From the NCBI RefSeq assembly GCF_001428305.1, contig NZ_LMRZ01000005.1, positions 438,403-502,402 of the forward strand: DNA of 64,000 bases. Direction: 5' to 3'. Below, in pieces: positions 23,431 through 32,730 of the stretch. The DNA is from Janibacter sp. Soil728 (GTDB lineage Bacteria; Actinomycetota; Actinomycetes; Actinomycetales; Dermatophilaceae). The translations under genes were made by a program, and so were the position numbers. The stretch's first letter is position 1; every line of letters starts with the position of its first letter. The notes beneath the pieces are model-generated. The model did not search any database. It was not told the origin of the DNA and was given only the letters and a program-made list of their open reading frames with translations.

Positions 23431-23529
23431 CACGTGGCACGTGCAGGGACATTGTGCGCGAAGGGAGAGCCCGCTCGGCCATTGGGTTGGCTCCGTGAGA
23501 TGCAAGACCCGGGACCTGATCCGAGAGGG

Positions 23530-24238
23530 TTCGCCCCCTCTGAAGGGGGTAAGACGGTTCGTCCCCACCCACGGGACCAAGACGAGTTCGCCCCCTGTGA
23601 AGGGGGCAAGACGGTTCGTCCCCACCCACGGGGACCAAGGCAAGTTCGCCCCCTGTGAAGGGGGCAAGACGGTTCGTCCCCACCCACGGGGACCAAGACA
23701 AGTTCGCCCCCTCCACGGGGGGCAAGACCGTTCGCCCCCTCTGAAGGGGGCAAGACCATTCGTCCCCACCCACGGGGACCAAGACGAGTTCGCCCCCTCC
23801 ACGGGGGGCAAGACCGTTTGCCCCCTCTGAAGGGGGCAAGACCGTTCAGGCAAGACAGTTCGTCCCCACCCACGGGGACCAAGACGAGTTCGCCCCCTCA
23901 CGGGGGGCAAGACCGTTCGCCCCCTCTGAAGGGGGCAAGACCGTTCAGGCAAGACAGTTCGTCCCCACCCACGGGGACCAAGACGAGTTCGCCCCCTCCA
24001 CGGGGGGCAAGACCGTTCGCCCCCTCTGAAGGGGGCAAGACCGTTCAGGCCAAACAGTTCGTCCCCACCCACGGGGACCAAGACGAGTTCGCCCCCTCCA
24101 CGGGGGGCAAGACCGTTCGCCCCCTCCACGGGGGGCAAGACCGTTCGCCCCCTCTGAAGGGGGCAAGACCGTTCAGGCAAGACAGTTCGTCCCCGCCCAC
24201 GGGGACCAAGACCGTTCGCCCCCTGTGAAGGGGGCAAC
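23530..24238. repeat. Tandem hairpin-repeat array, 23 units
   Basis: Twenty-three units of 27-30 bp, each starting TTCG (one TTTG) and ending in AAGAC plus a few bases, lie almost end to end with no unique spacers. Three classes occur. Class A has stem GTCCCC/GGGGAC with loop ACCCAC (8 units, first at 23558). Class B has GCCCCC/GGGGGC with loop TCCACG (6, first at 23703). Class C has GCCCCCT/AGGGGGC with loop CTGA or GTGA-like (9, first at 23530). Four 14-bp linkers starting TTCAGG lie at 23845, 23944, 24044 and 24172. From 23859 the order A-B-C-linker repeats with about a 100-bp period. It is stop-poor in several frames but I see no coding evidence. Confidence 0.9.
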
Positions 24239-24252
24239 GCACGAACCCTTCG

Positions 24253-24412
24253 AGACGGCGCTGGCGCGCCTCCTCAGGGAACGGTGAGCAGACGGCGCTG
24301 GCGCGCCTCCTCAGGGAACGGTGAGCAGACGGCGCTGGCGCGCCTCCTCAGGGAACGGGTAAGAAGACGGCGCTGGCGCGCCTCCTCAGGGAACGGTGAC
24401 CAGACGGCGCTG
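24253..24412. repeat. 37-bp direct tandem repeats
   Basis: Five starts of AGACGGCGCTGG occur at 24253, 24290, 24327, 24365 and 24402, giving periods of 37, 37, 38 and 37. The first four units share GCGCGCCTCCTCAGGGAACG; the fifth decays after about ten bases. A weaker CGCCTCCTCAGG relic lies near 24460. This fills the gap between the hairpin array and the end of rpe. No gene is evident from 23431 to 24488. Confidence 0.85.
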
Positions 24413-24488
24413 GGCGCACATCCCAGGGGCGGTGGTGCGACGGGCTGGCCACGCCTCCTCAGGAGACGAGATGTCGGTCGTGGCTCGT

Positions 24489-25145
24489 TCAGTGGCCGTG
24501 GCCCTGCGCCAGCTCCCGCAGCTCGTCGATCGCCCCAGCAGCCGACTCGGCTCCGTAGACGGCCGACCCGGCGACGAAGACATCGGCGCCCGCCTCGGCG
24601 CACTGCTCGATGGTCTTCGCGGAGACACCGCCGTCGACCTGGATCCAGATCTCGCCGCCGTGCTTCTTCACGGCCTCGCGCACCTGCGCGACCTTGGGCA
24701 TCTGGTCGGCCATGAAGGACTGCCCACCGAATCCGGGCTCGACCGTCATGACGAGGACCATGTCGAGCTCGGGCAGCAGCTCCTCGTAGGGGGCGAAGGG
24801 AGTTCCCGGCTTGAGGGCCATCGACGCTCGCGCGCCCTGGGCCCGGATGTCCCGGGCCAGGGTGACGGGGTTCTTCGCGGCCTCGATGTGGAAGGTGACC
24901 GACTTCGCCCCGGCCTCGGCGTAGGGCGGTGCCCAGCGGTCGGGGTCCTCGATCATCAGGTGGCAGTCGATCGGGATCGGGCTGACCCGCAGCAGCGACT
25001 CGACGATGGGCAGGCCGAGGGTGAGGTTGGGCACGAAGTGCGCGTCCATGACGTCGACGTGCGCCCAGTCGGCGTTGCTGATCGCGTCCAGCTCGGACTG
25101 CAGGTTGGCGAAGTCGGCGGAGAGGATGCTCGGGGAGATCTGCAC
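24489..25145 (-). CDS. rpe: Ribulose-phosphate 3-epimerase
   Basis: A 218-residue TIM-barrel enzyme interconverting ribulose 5-phosphate and xylulose 5-phosphate in the pentose phosphate pathway. [13 protein letters not shown], the metal/catalytic [36 protein letters not shown] and the second catalytic Asp in IQVDGGVS are intact. The GTG start at 25145 follows AAGGAAA. It lies 50 bp after rsmB and is the last gene before the repeat region. Confidence 0.97.
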   Translation of the reverse strand: MQISPSILSADFANLQSELDAISNADWAHVDVMDAHFVPNLTLGLPIVESLLRVSPIPIDCHLMIEDPDRWAPPYAEAGAKSVTFHIEAAKNPVTLARDIRAQGARASMALKPGTPFAPYEELLPELDMVLVMTVEPGFGGQSFMADQMPKVAQVREAVKKHGGEIWIQVDGGVSAKTIEQCAEAGADVFVAGSAVYGAESAAGAIDELRELAQGHGH

Positions 25146-25195
25146 GGGTTTCCTTGCTGGAGAGACGGGTTCAGACAGCGGACATGGAGTTGGTG

Positions 25196-26680
25196 TCAGG
25201 ACGTCTTGCGCAGCAGCGCGAGGAACATCCCGTCGGTGCCGTGCAGGTGCGGCCACAGCTGGGCGTGCGGTCCGTCACCGAGACCGGTGAGCGTGGCCAC
25301 CGCTGCGGCAGACAGGTGCTCGCGGGCGTCGAGCACCTCGACGTCGTCACGCTTCTTGAGCACGTCACGCACGACGAAGGTCGTCTCCGACAGGTGCGGG
25401 CTGCACGTCGCGTAGGCGATGACGCCGCCGGGACGCGTGGCATCGATACCGGCCGCGAGCAGCTCGCGCTGCAGGGGGCCGAGACCGACGAGGTCGCTCG
25501 GCTGCCGGCGCCAGCGCGCCTCGGGGCGGCGGCGCAGCGCGCCGAGCCCGGTGCAGGGCGCGTCGACGAGCACGCGGTCGTAGGTCTGCGGTTCGTCCCG
25601 GCCCACCTCACGGCCGTCCCCCGTGCGGACGACGAGCTCGCGACCGTGGTCCTTGGCCTTGGCCATCGCGGGACGCAGGCTCTGCCGGACCAGCTCGGTG
25701 CGGTGCTCGCTCAGCTCGTTGGCGACGAGGTCGGCGCGCTGACGCAGGGCGAGGGCGGCGAGCAGGCCCGCCTTCCCCCCGGGCCCAGCACACAGGTCCA
25801 ACCAGCGCTCGGGTGCACCGTCGGCGCGCTCGTGCACCGGCACGCCCGCCAGCGCGAGAGCCAGCAGCTGGCTCCCTTCGTCCTGGACGGCGGCGCGGCC
25901 CTCGCGGATCGCGTCGATGCTGCCCGGGTCACCGCTGTCGAGCTCTGCGGCGAAGGGGGACCACCGCCCGGGCTGCGCACCGGCAGCGAGCAGCTCGTCG
26001 ACCTCGCACAGGCCGGGACGAGCGATGAGCGAGACCTCGGCAGGGATGTTGTGCGCCTCGAGCAGCTGCTCGAGGACGTCGTCCGCGTCGTCCGTGGTCG
26101 CGACGCCGTGACCGATCAGGGCCTGACGCAGCGCCTTGACGATCCACACGGGGTGCGAGAGCGAGACGGACAGTCGCTCGGTCACCGGCTCGGTCGGAGT
26201 GACCAGCTCGAGCCACTCCTCGCGGCTGCGCTCACCGACGCGCCGCATGACGGCGTTGACCAGGCCAGCGGCTCCCTGTCCGGCTGCGGAGCGGGCGAGG
26301 GCGACGGACTGGTCGGCGGCCGCGTGCACGGGGACGCGCATGCCCAGGACCTGGTGGGCACCCATGCGCAGGACGTCGAGCACTCCCCCGTCCAGCTTCG
26401 CGACGGGTCGTTGTGAGGCGTGGGTGATGACGGCGTCGTAGAGCCCCTGCATGCGCAGGGTGCCGTAGGTCAGCTCGGTGGCGAAGGCGGCGTCCCGCCC
26501 GCTCAGATGGGCCCGGCGCAGCGCCTTGGGCAGCTCGAGGTTGGCATAGGCGCCGTCCTCGGAGACGGCGCGCAGGACCTGCTGAGCGGTCGCGCGGGGC
26601 ACGTCTGCCCGGCGTGCTCGCGCCGAAGGTGCAGTCCGCGACTTCTGGCGCGGTCCCTTGTGGTGGTTCTCTGACGTCAT
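25196..26680 (-). CDS. rsmB: 16S rRNA m5C967 methyltransferase
   Basis: A 494-residue protein. Residues about 25-155 are a NusB-like RNA-binding domain. The C-terminal two-thirds is the SAM-dependent RNA m5C methyltransferase, with [17 protein letters not shown] (residues 295-311) binding SAM and the two cysteines C376 (VDAPCTGLG) and C426 (YATCSPH) for catalysis and release. It methylates C967 of 16S rRNA. The basic, Ser/Arg-rich first 25 residues are usual in actinobacteria. The ATG overlaps the fmt stop by four bases. Confidence 0.94.
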   Translation of the reverse strand: MTSENHHKGPRQKSRTAPSARARRADVPRATAQQVLRAVSEDGAYANLELPKALRRAHLSGRDAAFATELTYGTLRMQGLYDAVITHASQRPVAKLDGGVLDVLRMGAHQVLGMRVPVHAAADQSVALARSAAGQGAAGLVNAVMRRVGERSREEWLELVTPTEPVTERLSVSLSHPVWIVKALRQALIGHGVATTDDADDVLEQLLEAHNIPAEVSLIARPGLCEVDELLAAGAQPGRWSPFAAELDSGDPGSIDAIREGRAAVQDEGSQLLALALAGVPVHERADGAPERWLDLCAGPGGKAGLLAALALRQRADLVANELSEHRTELVRQSLRPAMAKAKDHGRELVVRTGDGREVGRDEPQTYDRVLVDAPCTGLGALRRRPEARWRRQPSDLVGLGPLQRELLAAGIDATRPGGVIAYATCSPHLSETTFVVRDVLKKRDDVEVLDAREHLSAAAVATLTGLGDGPHAQLWPHLHGTDGMFLALLRKTS

Positions 26681-27609
26681 GCCGTCTCCTCTCCGAGGCG
26701 GTCCCCGGAATCGATGCGCACCCCGCGGGCCCAGTCGGCAGCCGGCATGGGCTTCTTGCCCAGCGGCGTCACCTCACCCAGGCGCACGGCTCGGTCGGCG
26801 GTCCCGACGAGCACCTCTCGCTTGCGGGCGTCGATCTTCCCAGCGGGCAGCCGCTCGTCGGTGATCGTCACCGGTCCGAGCTTGAGCCGCTCGCCGCGGA
26901 AGGTCGTCCAGGCGCCCGGTGCCGGCGAGCAGCCCCGGATGAGTCGGTCGACCGCCAGCGCGGGGTGCGCGAGATCGACGTGGGCGTCCTCGACGGTGAT
27001 CTTGGCGGCATGGCTGACGCCTTCGCCAGGTTGGGGCCGAGGCTCGAGGTCGCCGGTGGCGATGCCGTCCATGGTCGCCACCAGCAAGGGCGCGCCAGCA
27101 TCCGCGAGCCGGGTGAGCAGCGTGCCGGAGGTGTCATCGGGGCGGATCCGCTCCGTCATCGTGCCGAGGACCGGTCCGGTGTCGAGCCCGGTCTCGATGA
27201 GGAAGGTGCTCGCGCCGGTGAACTCGTCGCCGGACATCAGGGCTCGCTGCGCGGGCGCTGCCCCCCGCCAGGCCGGCAGCAGCGAGAAGTGCAGGTTGAC
27301 CCAGCCGTGCGCGGGGATGTCCAGTGCCTCGGCGGGCAGCAGGGCTCCGTAGGCGACGACGGGGCAGCAGTCCGGGGCCAGTTCGCGAAGGCGCCCCAGG
27401 AACTGTGGGTCCTTGGGGCTGCTCGGTGCGAGGACCTCGAGTCCGGCCTCCTGGGCGACGACCTTGACCGGTGACGGCTCGAGACGTCGGCCACGCCCGA
27501 CCTTGGCGTCCGGACGGGTGATCACCCCGATGACCTCGTGGTCGGAGTCGAGCAGGGCACGCAGGGAGGGGACGGCGACCTGTGGGGTCCCGGCAAAGAT
27601 CAGTCGCAC
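26677..27609 (-). CDS. fmt: Methionyl-tRNA formyltransferase
   Basis: A 310-residue enzyme formylating initiator Met-tRNA with 10-formyl-THF. The N-terminal Rossmann domain begins [15 protein letters not shown]; the active-site region [20 protein letters not shown] contains the conserved SLLP motif; a C-terminal OB-like tRNA-binding domain follows. The GTG start at 27609 is separated from priA by a 124-bp gap with a palindrome, so fmt-rsmB-rpe probably form a separate unit. It overlaps rsmB by four bases. Confidence 0.96.
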   Translation of the reverse strand: MRLIFAGTPQVAVPSLRALLDSDHEVIGVITRPDAKVGRGRRLEPSPVKVVAQEAGLEVLAPSSPKDPQFLGRLRELAPDCCPVVAYGALLPAEALDIPAHGWVNLHFSLLPAWRGAAPAQRALMSGDEFTGASTFLIETGLDTGPVLGTMTERIRPDDTSGTLLTRLADAGAPLLVATMDGIATGDLEPRPQPGEGVSHAAKITVEDAHVDLAHPALAVDRLIRGCSPAPGAWTTFRGERLKLGPVTITDERLPAGKIDARKREVLVGTADRAVRLGEVTPLGKKPMPAADWARGVRIDSGDRLGEETA

Positions 27610-27686
27610 GGGGCGAGTCTAGGTGCCCTCAGCGCCCCCGGGCGCCCGCCGGTCGCTCGCAGCGGCTCTGGTCAGGGAGTCAGGCT

Positions 27687-27708
27687 TGCATTGCCATGGG
27701 GCAATGCG
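27687..27708. terminator. Dispersed palindrome, copy 3, after priA
   Basis: TGCATTGCC, loop ATGG, GGCAATGCG: an eight-base-pair core (GCATTGCC/GGCAATGC). It lies 25 bp beyond the priA stop and 78 bp before the fmt start, on the strand both genes use. This fits a terminator of the long pyr-priA transcript. Confidence 0.65.
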
Positions 27709-27733
27709 GAGTACTGCCCCCAAGCCGACGGCG

Positions 27734-29812
27734 TCATCCCGTGGTGAGGTGACCGACCTTGACCGAGGTCAGGTCCGGGGCCTTGCGCGCACTCTCGCCC
27801 GCCCGCACGTCCTTGAGCGCGGCGGCGACGAGCGGCCCGTCGGCGAAGGGAGCGGTGACGACCAGTCGGCGACGCTGGTCGGACCCGGGCACGGGCAGCG
27901 GCCCGAGGAGCTGTGCGGCGGGGGCCGCTGCCCGCACGGCGTGCTCGATCGCCTCGATCCGCTTGCGGTCCGTCTGGATCTCCGCGCTCCACGTCGTCGG
28001 GGGCAGCGACAGCTCCGCGCGCTCGGTGAGCTCTCGCGCCGCGAACCACTGCGGGTCCCAGCGCACGAGCGCCTCCACCGCAGGGATCGTCACGTGAGAA
28101 GGCGCACCGCAGAGCACGACCAGTCCCCCATCGGTCCAGGGCCGAGCCAGCCCGGATGCGGCGAACCATCGGCGTACTGCTTCCTCCGCGGCCCTCAGGT
28201 CGGGCCGGTCGAGGCTCGCCCAGGCATCGAGCAGCAGGACCGCGGCGTAGCCACCCTCGGCCACGGGCTCGGCCCCCGGGGTGGAGACCACGATCGCGGG
28301 CTCGGCCCCGACGCTCTCCTGCACGTCCCCCGCTCCTGAGGTGATGACCCGGGTCCCGGGGAAGGACCGACCGATCTCCTCGGCGGTGCGGCGGGCGCCG
28401 ATGATCCCGGCGCGGAGTCGGTCGCCGTCGCAGTGGGGGCAGAGGAATCCGCGTGGCGAGCGGCCGCACCAGCCGCACTCGGGAGCCCGATCGGGCGAGG
28501 GCAGGGCCAGCGGCCCCTGGCACTCGGGACAGCGGGCCGGCGCGCGACAGGTCGCGCAGGACATCGCGGGGAGGTAGCCCCGTCGAGGCACCTGGATGAG
28601 CACGGGACCACACGTGAGTGCCGCGGCCGCGGCGCGGTGCGCCGACGACGGGATGTGCGCACGGGCACCGGGACCATCACGCTCCTCGTCGACGCCCTCG
28701 CCCGCGACGACGACCCGCGGCGCCTCCCGGCGAGGGGTCGATCCCCCGACGAGGTGGACGACACCGGCCTCGACGAGCGCGGCGACATCGATCGACATGG
28801 CGAGGCCCCCGACGAGCAGGGCAGCGTCCTCGACATCGGCCCGGGTGGTCAGGACATCGCGCACGTGCGTGTAGGGAGCGCGGGGCTCCTGGTGCAGGTC
28901 GTCGCCGTCGTCCCACCATGCGACGAGCCCGAGGTCGTGCACGGGCGCATAGGCGGCAGCGCGGGTCCCGACGACGACCCGCACGTGCCCGCGCAGCACC
29001 TTCAGCCACGCCGTGTAGCGGGCCTGCGGGCCCTGGTCCGCGGACAGGCGCACGTGCTGCCCCGGGCCGAGCACCTCGGTCAGCGCCGCATCCACCCGCG
29101 CGAGATCGCGCTGGTCCGGGACGACGATGACGCTCCCCCGGCCAGAGAGCAGGGCGCCCCGGGCGGCCGCGGCGAGGGCCTGCGGCCAGTCGGTCTCGGG
29201 CGGTCGTGACGGGCCGGCGATCCACGCCGCCCTCGGCGACTCGCCACCCGCGACGCGGGACCACCAAGCGGAGCCTGCCCGGTAGCCGGACCACACCTCC
29301 GGCGGCGTCAGGGACGAAGGGGGGTCGCCCCCTTCGCCCGCTTCGGTCACCGCCACCGTCGCCGGGTCGTCCTGAGCCGGGTCGTCCTGTGGCTGGTCGT
29401 CCTGAGGCGGGGCGGGCTGTGGCGGCTCGAGCGACAAGGCCTTCTCGGCGCGCGCGTGGCGGGGTGGGATGGCCAGCCTGAGCACGTCCATGACTGTGCC
29501 CGCCTGGTGACGGGCCAGACGGCGGGCCACCTCGAGGATGTGCGGGGTGAGGACCTGCTCGGGCGAGACGACGGTGCGCACGGGGGCCAGGCGGCCCGTG
29601 TGCTCGGCGACATCACTGCGCTCGACCACGTAGCCGGCCAGGTCTCGGCCGGCGAAGCGCGCCTTGATCCGCACGCCGGGCTGTGCGGCCTCGTCCAGCT
29701 CCTCGGGCACGAGGTACTCGAAGGGCCGGTCCAGATGGACCAGCCCCGAGTCGATGAGTACCTGGGCGACGCGCACGGGGACAAACGTAACCGGGCGGGG
29801 TGTCAACGACAT
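27734..29812 (-). CDS. priA: Primosomal protein N' (PriA), helicase-degenerate actinobacterial type
   Basis: A 692-residue PriA with the N-terminal DNA-binding domain (LVHLDRPFEYLVPEELDEAAQPG) and the eight-cysteine zinc region (CATCRAPARCPECQ...CGWCGRSPRGFLCPHCD). Where a helicase Walker A should be I see no GKT, and the DEAH region reads as WWDDGDD, so ATP hydrolysis is unlikely, as known for actinobacterial PriA. It would still recognise forks and load the primosome. The start is uncertain: ATG 29812 lies inside a strong stem-loop and lacks a spaced ribosome binding site, and GTG 29776 would start at VRVAQVLIDSG. A charged, repetitive DDQPQDD linker lies near residue 140. Confidence 0.9.
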   Translation of the reverse strand: MSLTPRPVTFVPVRVAQVLIDSGLVHLDRPFEYLVPEELDEAAQPGVRIKARFAGRDLAGYVVERSDVAEHTGRLAPVRTVVSPEQVLTPHILEVARRLARHQAGTVMDVLRLAIPPRHARAEKALSLEPPQPAPPQDDQPQDDPAQDDPATVAVTEAGEGGDPPSSLTPPEVWSGYRAGSAWWSRVAGGESPRAAWIAGPSRPPETDWPQALAAAARGALLSGRGSVIVVPDQRDLARVDAALTEVLGPGQHVRLSADQGPQARYTAWLKVLRGHVRVVVGTRAAAYAPVHDLGLVAWWDDGDDLHQEPRAPYTHVRDVLTTRADVEDAALLVGGLAMSIDVAALVEAGVVHLVGGSTPRREAPRVVVAGEGVDEERDGPGARAHIPSSAHRAAAAALTCGPVLIQVPRRGYLPAMSCATCRAPARCPECQGPLALPSPDRAPECGWCGRSPRGFLCPHCDGDRLRAGIIGARRTAEEIGRSFPGTRVITSGAGDVQESVGAEPAIVVSTPGAEPVAEGGYAAVLLLDAWASLDRPDLRAAEEAVRRWFAASGLARPWTDGGLVVLCGAPSHVTIPAVEALVRWDPQWFAARELTERAELSLPPTTWSAEIQTDRKRIEAIEHAVRAAAPAAQLLGPLPVPGSDQRRRLVVTAPFADGPLVAAALKDVRAGESARKAPDLTSVKVGHLTTG

Positions 29813-29828
29813 CCCGCCCGGTTGCGTT
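29784..29828 (-). terminator. Strong stem-loop between metK and priA
   Basis: Arms 29784-29803 and 29809-29828 form a 20-bp stem (AACCGGGCGGG core) with two wobble or mismatched positions and a five-base loop, starting nine bases after the metK stop. On the minus strand GTTTGTCC follows. It looks like a terminator or attenuator for the metK transcript and covers the annotated priA ATG. Confidence 0.65.
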
Positions 29829-29836
29829 GTGGAGGA

Positions 29837-31060
29837 TCAGACGCCGACGGCGGCCCGGAGAGCCTCGACCTTGTTGGTCCGCTCCCACGGGAAGGCGTTG
29901 TCGTACCCGGCCGCCTCGGTACGACCGAAGTGGCCGTAGGCGGCAGTCGGGGCGTAGATCGGGCGGAGCAGGTCCAGCTCTTCGACGATGGCCAGCGGCC
30001 GCAGGTCGAAGACGCTGTCGACGGCGGCCTGGATCTTGTCGACCGCGACCTTCTCCGTGCCGAAGGTCTCGATGTACAGGCCCACCGGCTGCGCGGCGCC
30101 GATCGCGTACGCGACCTGGACCTCGCACCGACCGGCGAGTCCGGCGGCGACGACATTCTTGGCGACCCAGCGCATGGCGTAGGCAGCGGAGCGGTCCACC
30201 TTGGAGGGGTCCTTGCCGGAGAAGGCACCGCCACCGTGGCGGGCCATGCCGCCGTAGGTGTCGACGATGATCTTGCGGCCCGTGAGGCCGGCGTCGCCCA
30301 TGGGGCCACCGATGACGAACTTGCCGGTGGGGTTGATCAGGCTGCGGTAGTCCGACGTGTCGAGCTCGACGCCGGAGTCCTTCAGCGCGGACATGACCGG
30401 CTCGAAGACATGCTTCTGGATGTCCTGCGGGAGCTGACGCTCGTGGTCGATCTCGGCGGAGTGCTGGGTGGACAGGACGACGGTGTCCAGGCGCACGGCC
30501 CGGTCCCCGTCGTAGTCGATCGTCACCTGCGTCTTGCCGTCGGGCCGCAGGTAGTCCAGCTCGCCGGACTTGCGCACCTCGGTCAGCCGCTGGGAGAGCC
30601 GGTGCGCGAGGAAGATCGGCAGCGGCATGAGCTCGGGGGTGTCCTCGCAGGCGTAGCCGAACATCAGGCCCTGGTCGCCGGCGCCCTGCTTGTCCTTGGG
30701 ATCGACGCCACCCGTGCGGTTCTCGTAGGCGGTGTCGACGCCTTGGGCGATGTCGGGGCTCTGCTGGCCGATGGAGATCGAGACGCCGCAGGTGCGGCCG
30801 TCGAAGCCCTTCTCCGAGGAGTCGTAGCCGACGCCGTCGGCGATGACCTTGCGCACGAGCTTGGGTATCTCGACATAGGACTCGGTGGTGACCTCGCCGG
30901 CGACGTGCACGAGACCAGTGGTCACCATCGTCTCGACGGCCACCCGGCTGTGCGGGTCCTGCTCGAGCATGGCGTCGAGGATCGAGTCGGAGATCTGGTC
31001 GCAGATCTTGTCGGGGTGACCCTCGGTCACCGACTCGGAGGTGAAGAGACGTCCGGACAC
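29837..31060 (-). CDS. metK: S-adenosylmethionine synthetase
   Basis: A 407-residue enzyme making SAM from methionine and [25 protein letters not shown] at the start, the [12 protein letters not shown] hexapeptide region, and [19 protein letters not shown] are the MetK signatures. The GTG start at 31060 follows GGGAG and gives the standard N terminus; upstream in-frame codons do not resemble the family. It lies 75 bp after coaBC. The metNIQ methionine importer is on the other strand in the same window. Confidence 0.97.
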   Translation of the reverse strand: MSGRLFTSESVTEGHPDKICDQISDSILDAMLEQDPHSRVAVETMVTTGLVHVAGEVTTESYVEIPKLVRKVIADGVGYDSSEKGFDGRTCGVSISIGQQSPDIAQGVDTAYENRTGGVDPKDKQGAGDQGLMFGYACEDTPELMPLPIFLAHRLSQRLTEVRKSGELDYLRPDGKTQVTIDYDGDRAVRLDTVVLSTQHSAEIDHERQLPQDIQKHVFEPVMSALKDSGVELDTSDYRSLINPTGKFVIGGPMGDAGLTGRKIIVDTYGGMARHGGGAFSGKDPSKVDRSAAYAMRWVAKNVVAAGLAGRCEVQVAYAIGAAQPVGLYIETFGTEKVAVDKIQAAVDSVFDLRPLAIVEELDLLRPIYAPTAAYGHFGRTEAAGYDNAFPWERTNKVEALRAAVGV

Positions 31061-31135
31061 GCAGAACTCCCAAGATCGTGGATGGACGGCCGACGTGACC
31101 GTCCGGTAGGGCGGGCCCAGTCTAAGCACCCGTGG

Positions 31136-32377
31136 TCAGTCGACGGTGAGCGATCTCGCGACGACGTCCCAGATGCCGTGCGACACCTCGGACTTGCTGG
31201 CCGGGCCGAGCGCGGTCACCGCCTCGCTGCCGCGGGTGAGGACGTGCACGCTCGTCTCGTCCTGACCGAAGGTCTTGTCGACGCCCACCTCGTTGACCAC
31301 GAGCAGGTCGCAGCCCTTGCGTGCCAGCTTGGCCCGGCCCAGGTCGAGGACCGATCCCGTGGCGTCACCGGTCTCTGCCGCGAACCCGACGATCAGGGGG
31401 GTCGTGGCCGGGCCCCGATCGGCGACGATGCCGGCGAGGATGTCCGGGTTGCGGACCAGCGTGATGGTGGGTGCGGCGTCGGGGTCGGCCGGGTCGTGCG
31501 TCTTCTTGATCTTGCTGTCGTTGTACTCTGCGGGGCGGAAGTCGGCCACCGCCGCGACCATGACGACGACATCGTGGTGGGCCACCCGGGCGGTGATCTC
31601 CTGCTGCAGCTCCTGCGCGGTCTCCACCCGGACGACATCGACACCTGCAGGGACCGGAAGGTCCACGTTGGCCGCGACGAGCGTGACGGACGCACCGCGC
31701 GCGACGGCGCTCTCGGCCAGGGCCAGCCCCTGCTTGCCCGAGGACCGGTTGCCGAGGTAGCGCACCGGGTCGAGCGGCTCGCGGGTGCCACCGGTGCTGA
31801 TCAGCACTCTGCGTCCGGCAAGGTCAGCGGGGATCTGTGCTCCACCCGTGCTCGCCTCGAGCACGGCGAGGGCCGCGGCATGGATCGCTTCGGGCTCCGG
31901 CAGCCGACCGGGCCCGGTGTCGGCGCCGGTGAGGCGCCCCGAGGCGGGCTCCACGACGCTCACGCCGCGGTGGCGCAAGGTCGCCACATTGGCTCGCGTC
32001 GCCGGGTGCTCCCACATCTCGGTGTGCATCGCCGGCGCCAGGACGACCGGGCAGCGCGCGGTCAGCAGCACATTGGTCAGCAGGTCGCCGGCGAGCCCGT
32101 GGGCCGCCTTGGCCAGCAGGTCAGCGGTCGTCGGTGCGACGACGACGAGGTCCGCCTCCTGCCCGATGCGCACGTGCGGCACATCGGTGATGTTGCTCCA
32201 GACATCGGTCTGGACGGGGTGACCGGACAGGGCCTCCCACGTCGGGGCACCGACGAACCTCAGCGCGGCCTCGGTCGGGACGACCGTGACCTGGTGCCCA
32301 CTCTCGGTGAACAGGCGCAGCAGGAGAACCGCCTTGTAGGCGGCGATACCGCCGCCGACACCGAGGACGATGCGCAC
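31136..32377 (-). CDS. coaBC: Bifunctional PPC synthetase / PPC decarboxylase
   Basis: A 413-residue fusion for two steps of coenzyme A synthesis. The first 180 residues are the FMN-dependent CoaC decarboxylase (GVGGGIAAYKAVLLLR, then PAMHTEMWEHPATRANV). From about residue 190 the CoaB ligase begins (RRVLISTGGTREPLDPVRYLGNRSSGKQG). Domain order and length match the usual CoaBC. The GTG start lies 13 bp after the rpoZ stop, an arrangement conserved in actinobacteria. Confidence 0.96.
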   Translation of the reverse strand: MRIVLGVGGGIAAYKAVLLLRLFTESGHQVTVVPTEAALRFVGAPTWEALSGHPVQTDVWSNITDVPHVRIGQEADLVVVAPTTADLLAKAAHGLAGDLLTNVLLTARCPVVLAPAMHTEMWEHPATRANVATLRHRGVSVVEPASGRLTGADTGPGRLPEPEAIHAAALAVLEASTGGAQIPADLAGRRVLISTGGTREPLDPVRYLGNRSSGKQGLALAESAVARGASVTLVAANVDLPVPAGVDVVRVETAQELQQEITARVAHHDVVVMVAAVADFRPAEYNDSKIKKTHDPADPDAAPTITLVRNPDILAGIVADRGPATTPLIVGFAAETGDATGSVLDLGRAKLARKGCDLLVVNEVGVDKTFGQDETSVHVLTRGSEAVTALGPASKSEVSHGIWDVVARSLTVD

Positions 32378-32390
32378 GAAGGGGGCTCCG

Positions 32391-32705
32391 TCAGGCCTCG
32401 TCGGCAGCGGCGGCCGGCGCCTTGGGGGCAGCCGTACCCTCGTCGGAGGCGCTGGCCTCCTTGGTCAGCAGGCCCTCGTTGATCTCACGCAGGGCGATCG
32501 ACAGCGGCTTGTCGTGGACCTGTGCGTCGACCAGCGGGCCGATGTACTCGAGCAGGCCCTCCTGGAGCTGCGAGTAGTACGCGTTGATCTGACGAGCGCG
32601 CTTGGCGCCGTAGATGACCAGTGCGTACTTGCTGTCGGCCTTGGTCAGGAGGTCGTCGATCGGCGGGTTGGTGATGCCGATGGGGTTTGCCTTGGTGCCG
32701 GACAC
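32391..32705 (-). CDS. rpoZ: RNA polymerase omega subunit
   Basis: A 104-residue omega subunit that assists assembly of the core enzyme around beta-prime. The conserved [26 protein letters not shown] region is clear; an acidic, alanine-rich tail (about residues 83-104) is typical of actinobacteria. GTG start at 32705, 25 bp after gmk. Confidence 0.95.
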   Translation of the reverse strand: MSGTKANPIGITNPPIDDLLTKADSKYALVIYGAKRARQINAYYSQLQEGLLEYIGPLVDAQVHDKPLSIALREINEGLLTKEASASDEGTAAPKAPAAAADEA

Positions 32706-32730
32706 GTCGAGGTGGTCCTTGTCGTCGAGG

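Noticed and set aside
23422-24242. Long open frames on both strands across the hairpin array, encoding repeats such as GANGLAPRGG or GTKTSSPP
   Set aside because: They arise because the repeat units contain no stop codon in several frames. Both strands are open at once, there is no ribosome binding site or known domain, and units of 27, 28, 29 and 30 bp shift the frame within the array.
23530-24412. CRISPR array
   Set aside because: Units follow one another directly, with no unique spacers of constant length, and no cas gene is in the window.
29456-32482. Very long plus-strand open frame (about 1,000 codons) opposite priA, metK and coaBC
   Set aside because: It is an antisense shadow of three well-supported minus-strand genes, a common effect of high GC at third positions. 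The same applies to long frames opposite gltB (6427-8835), carB and alaS (61046-63733).
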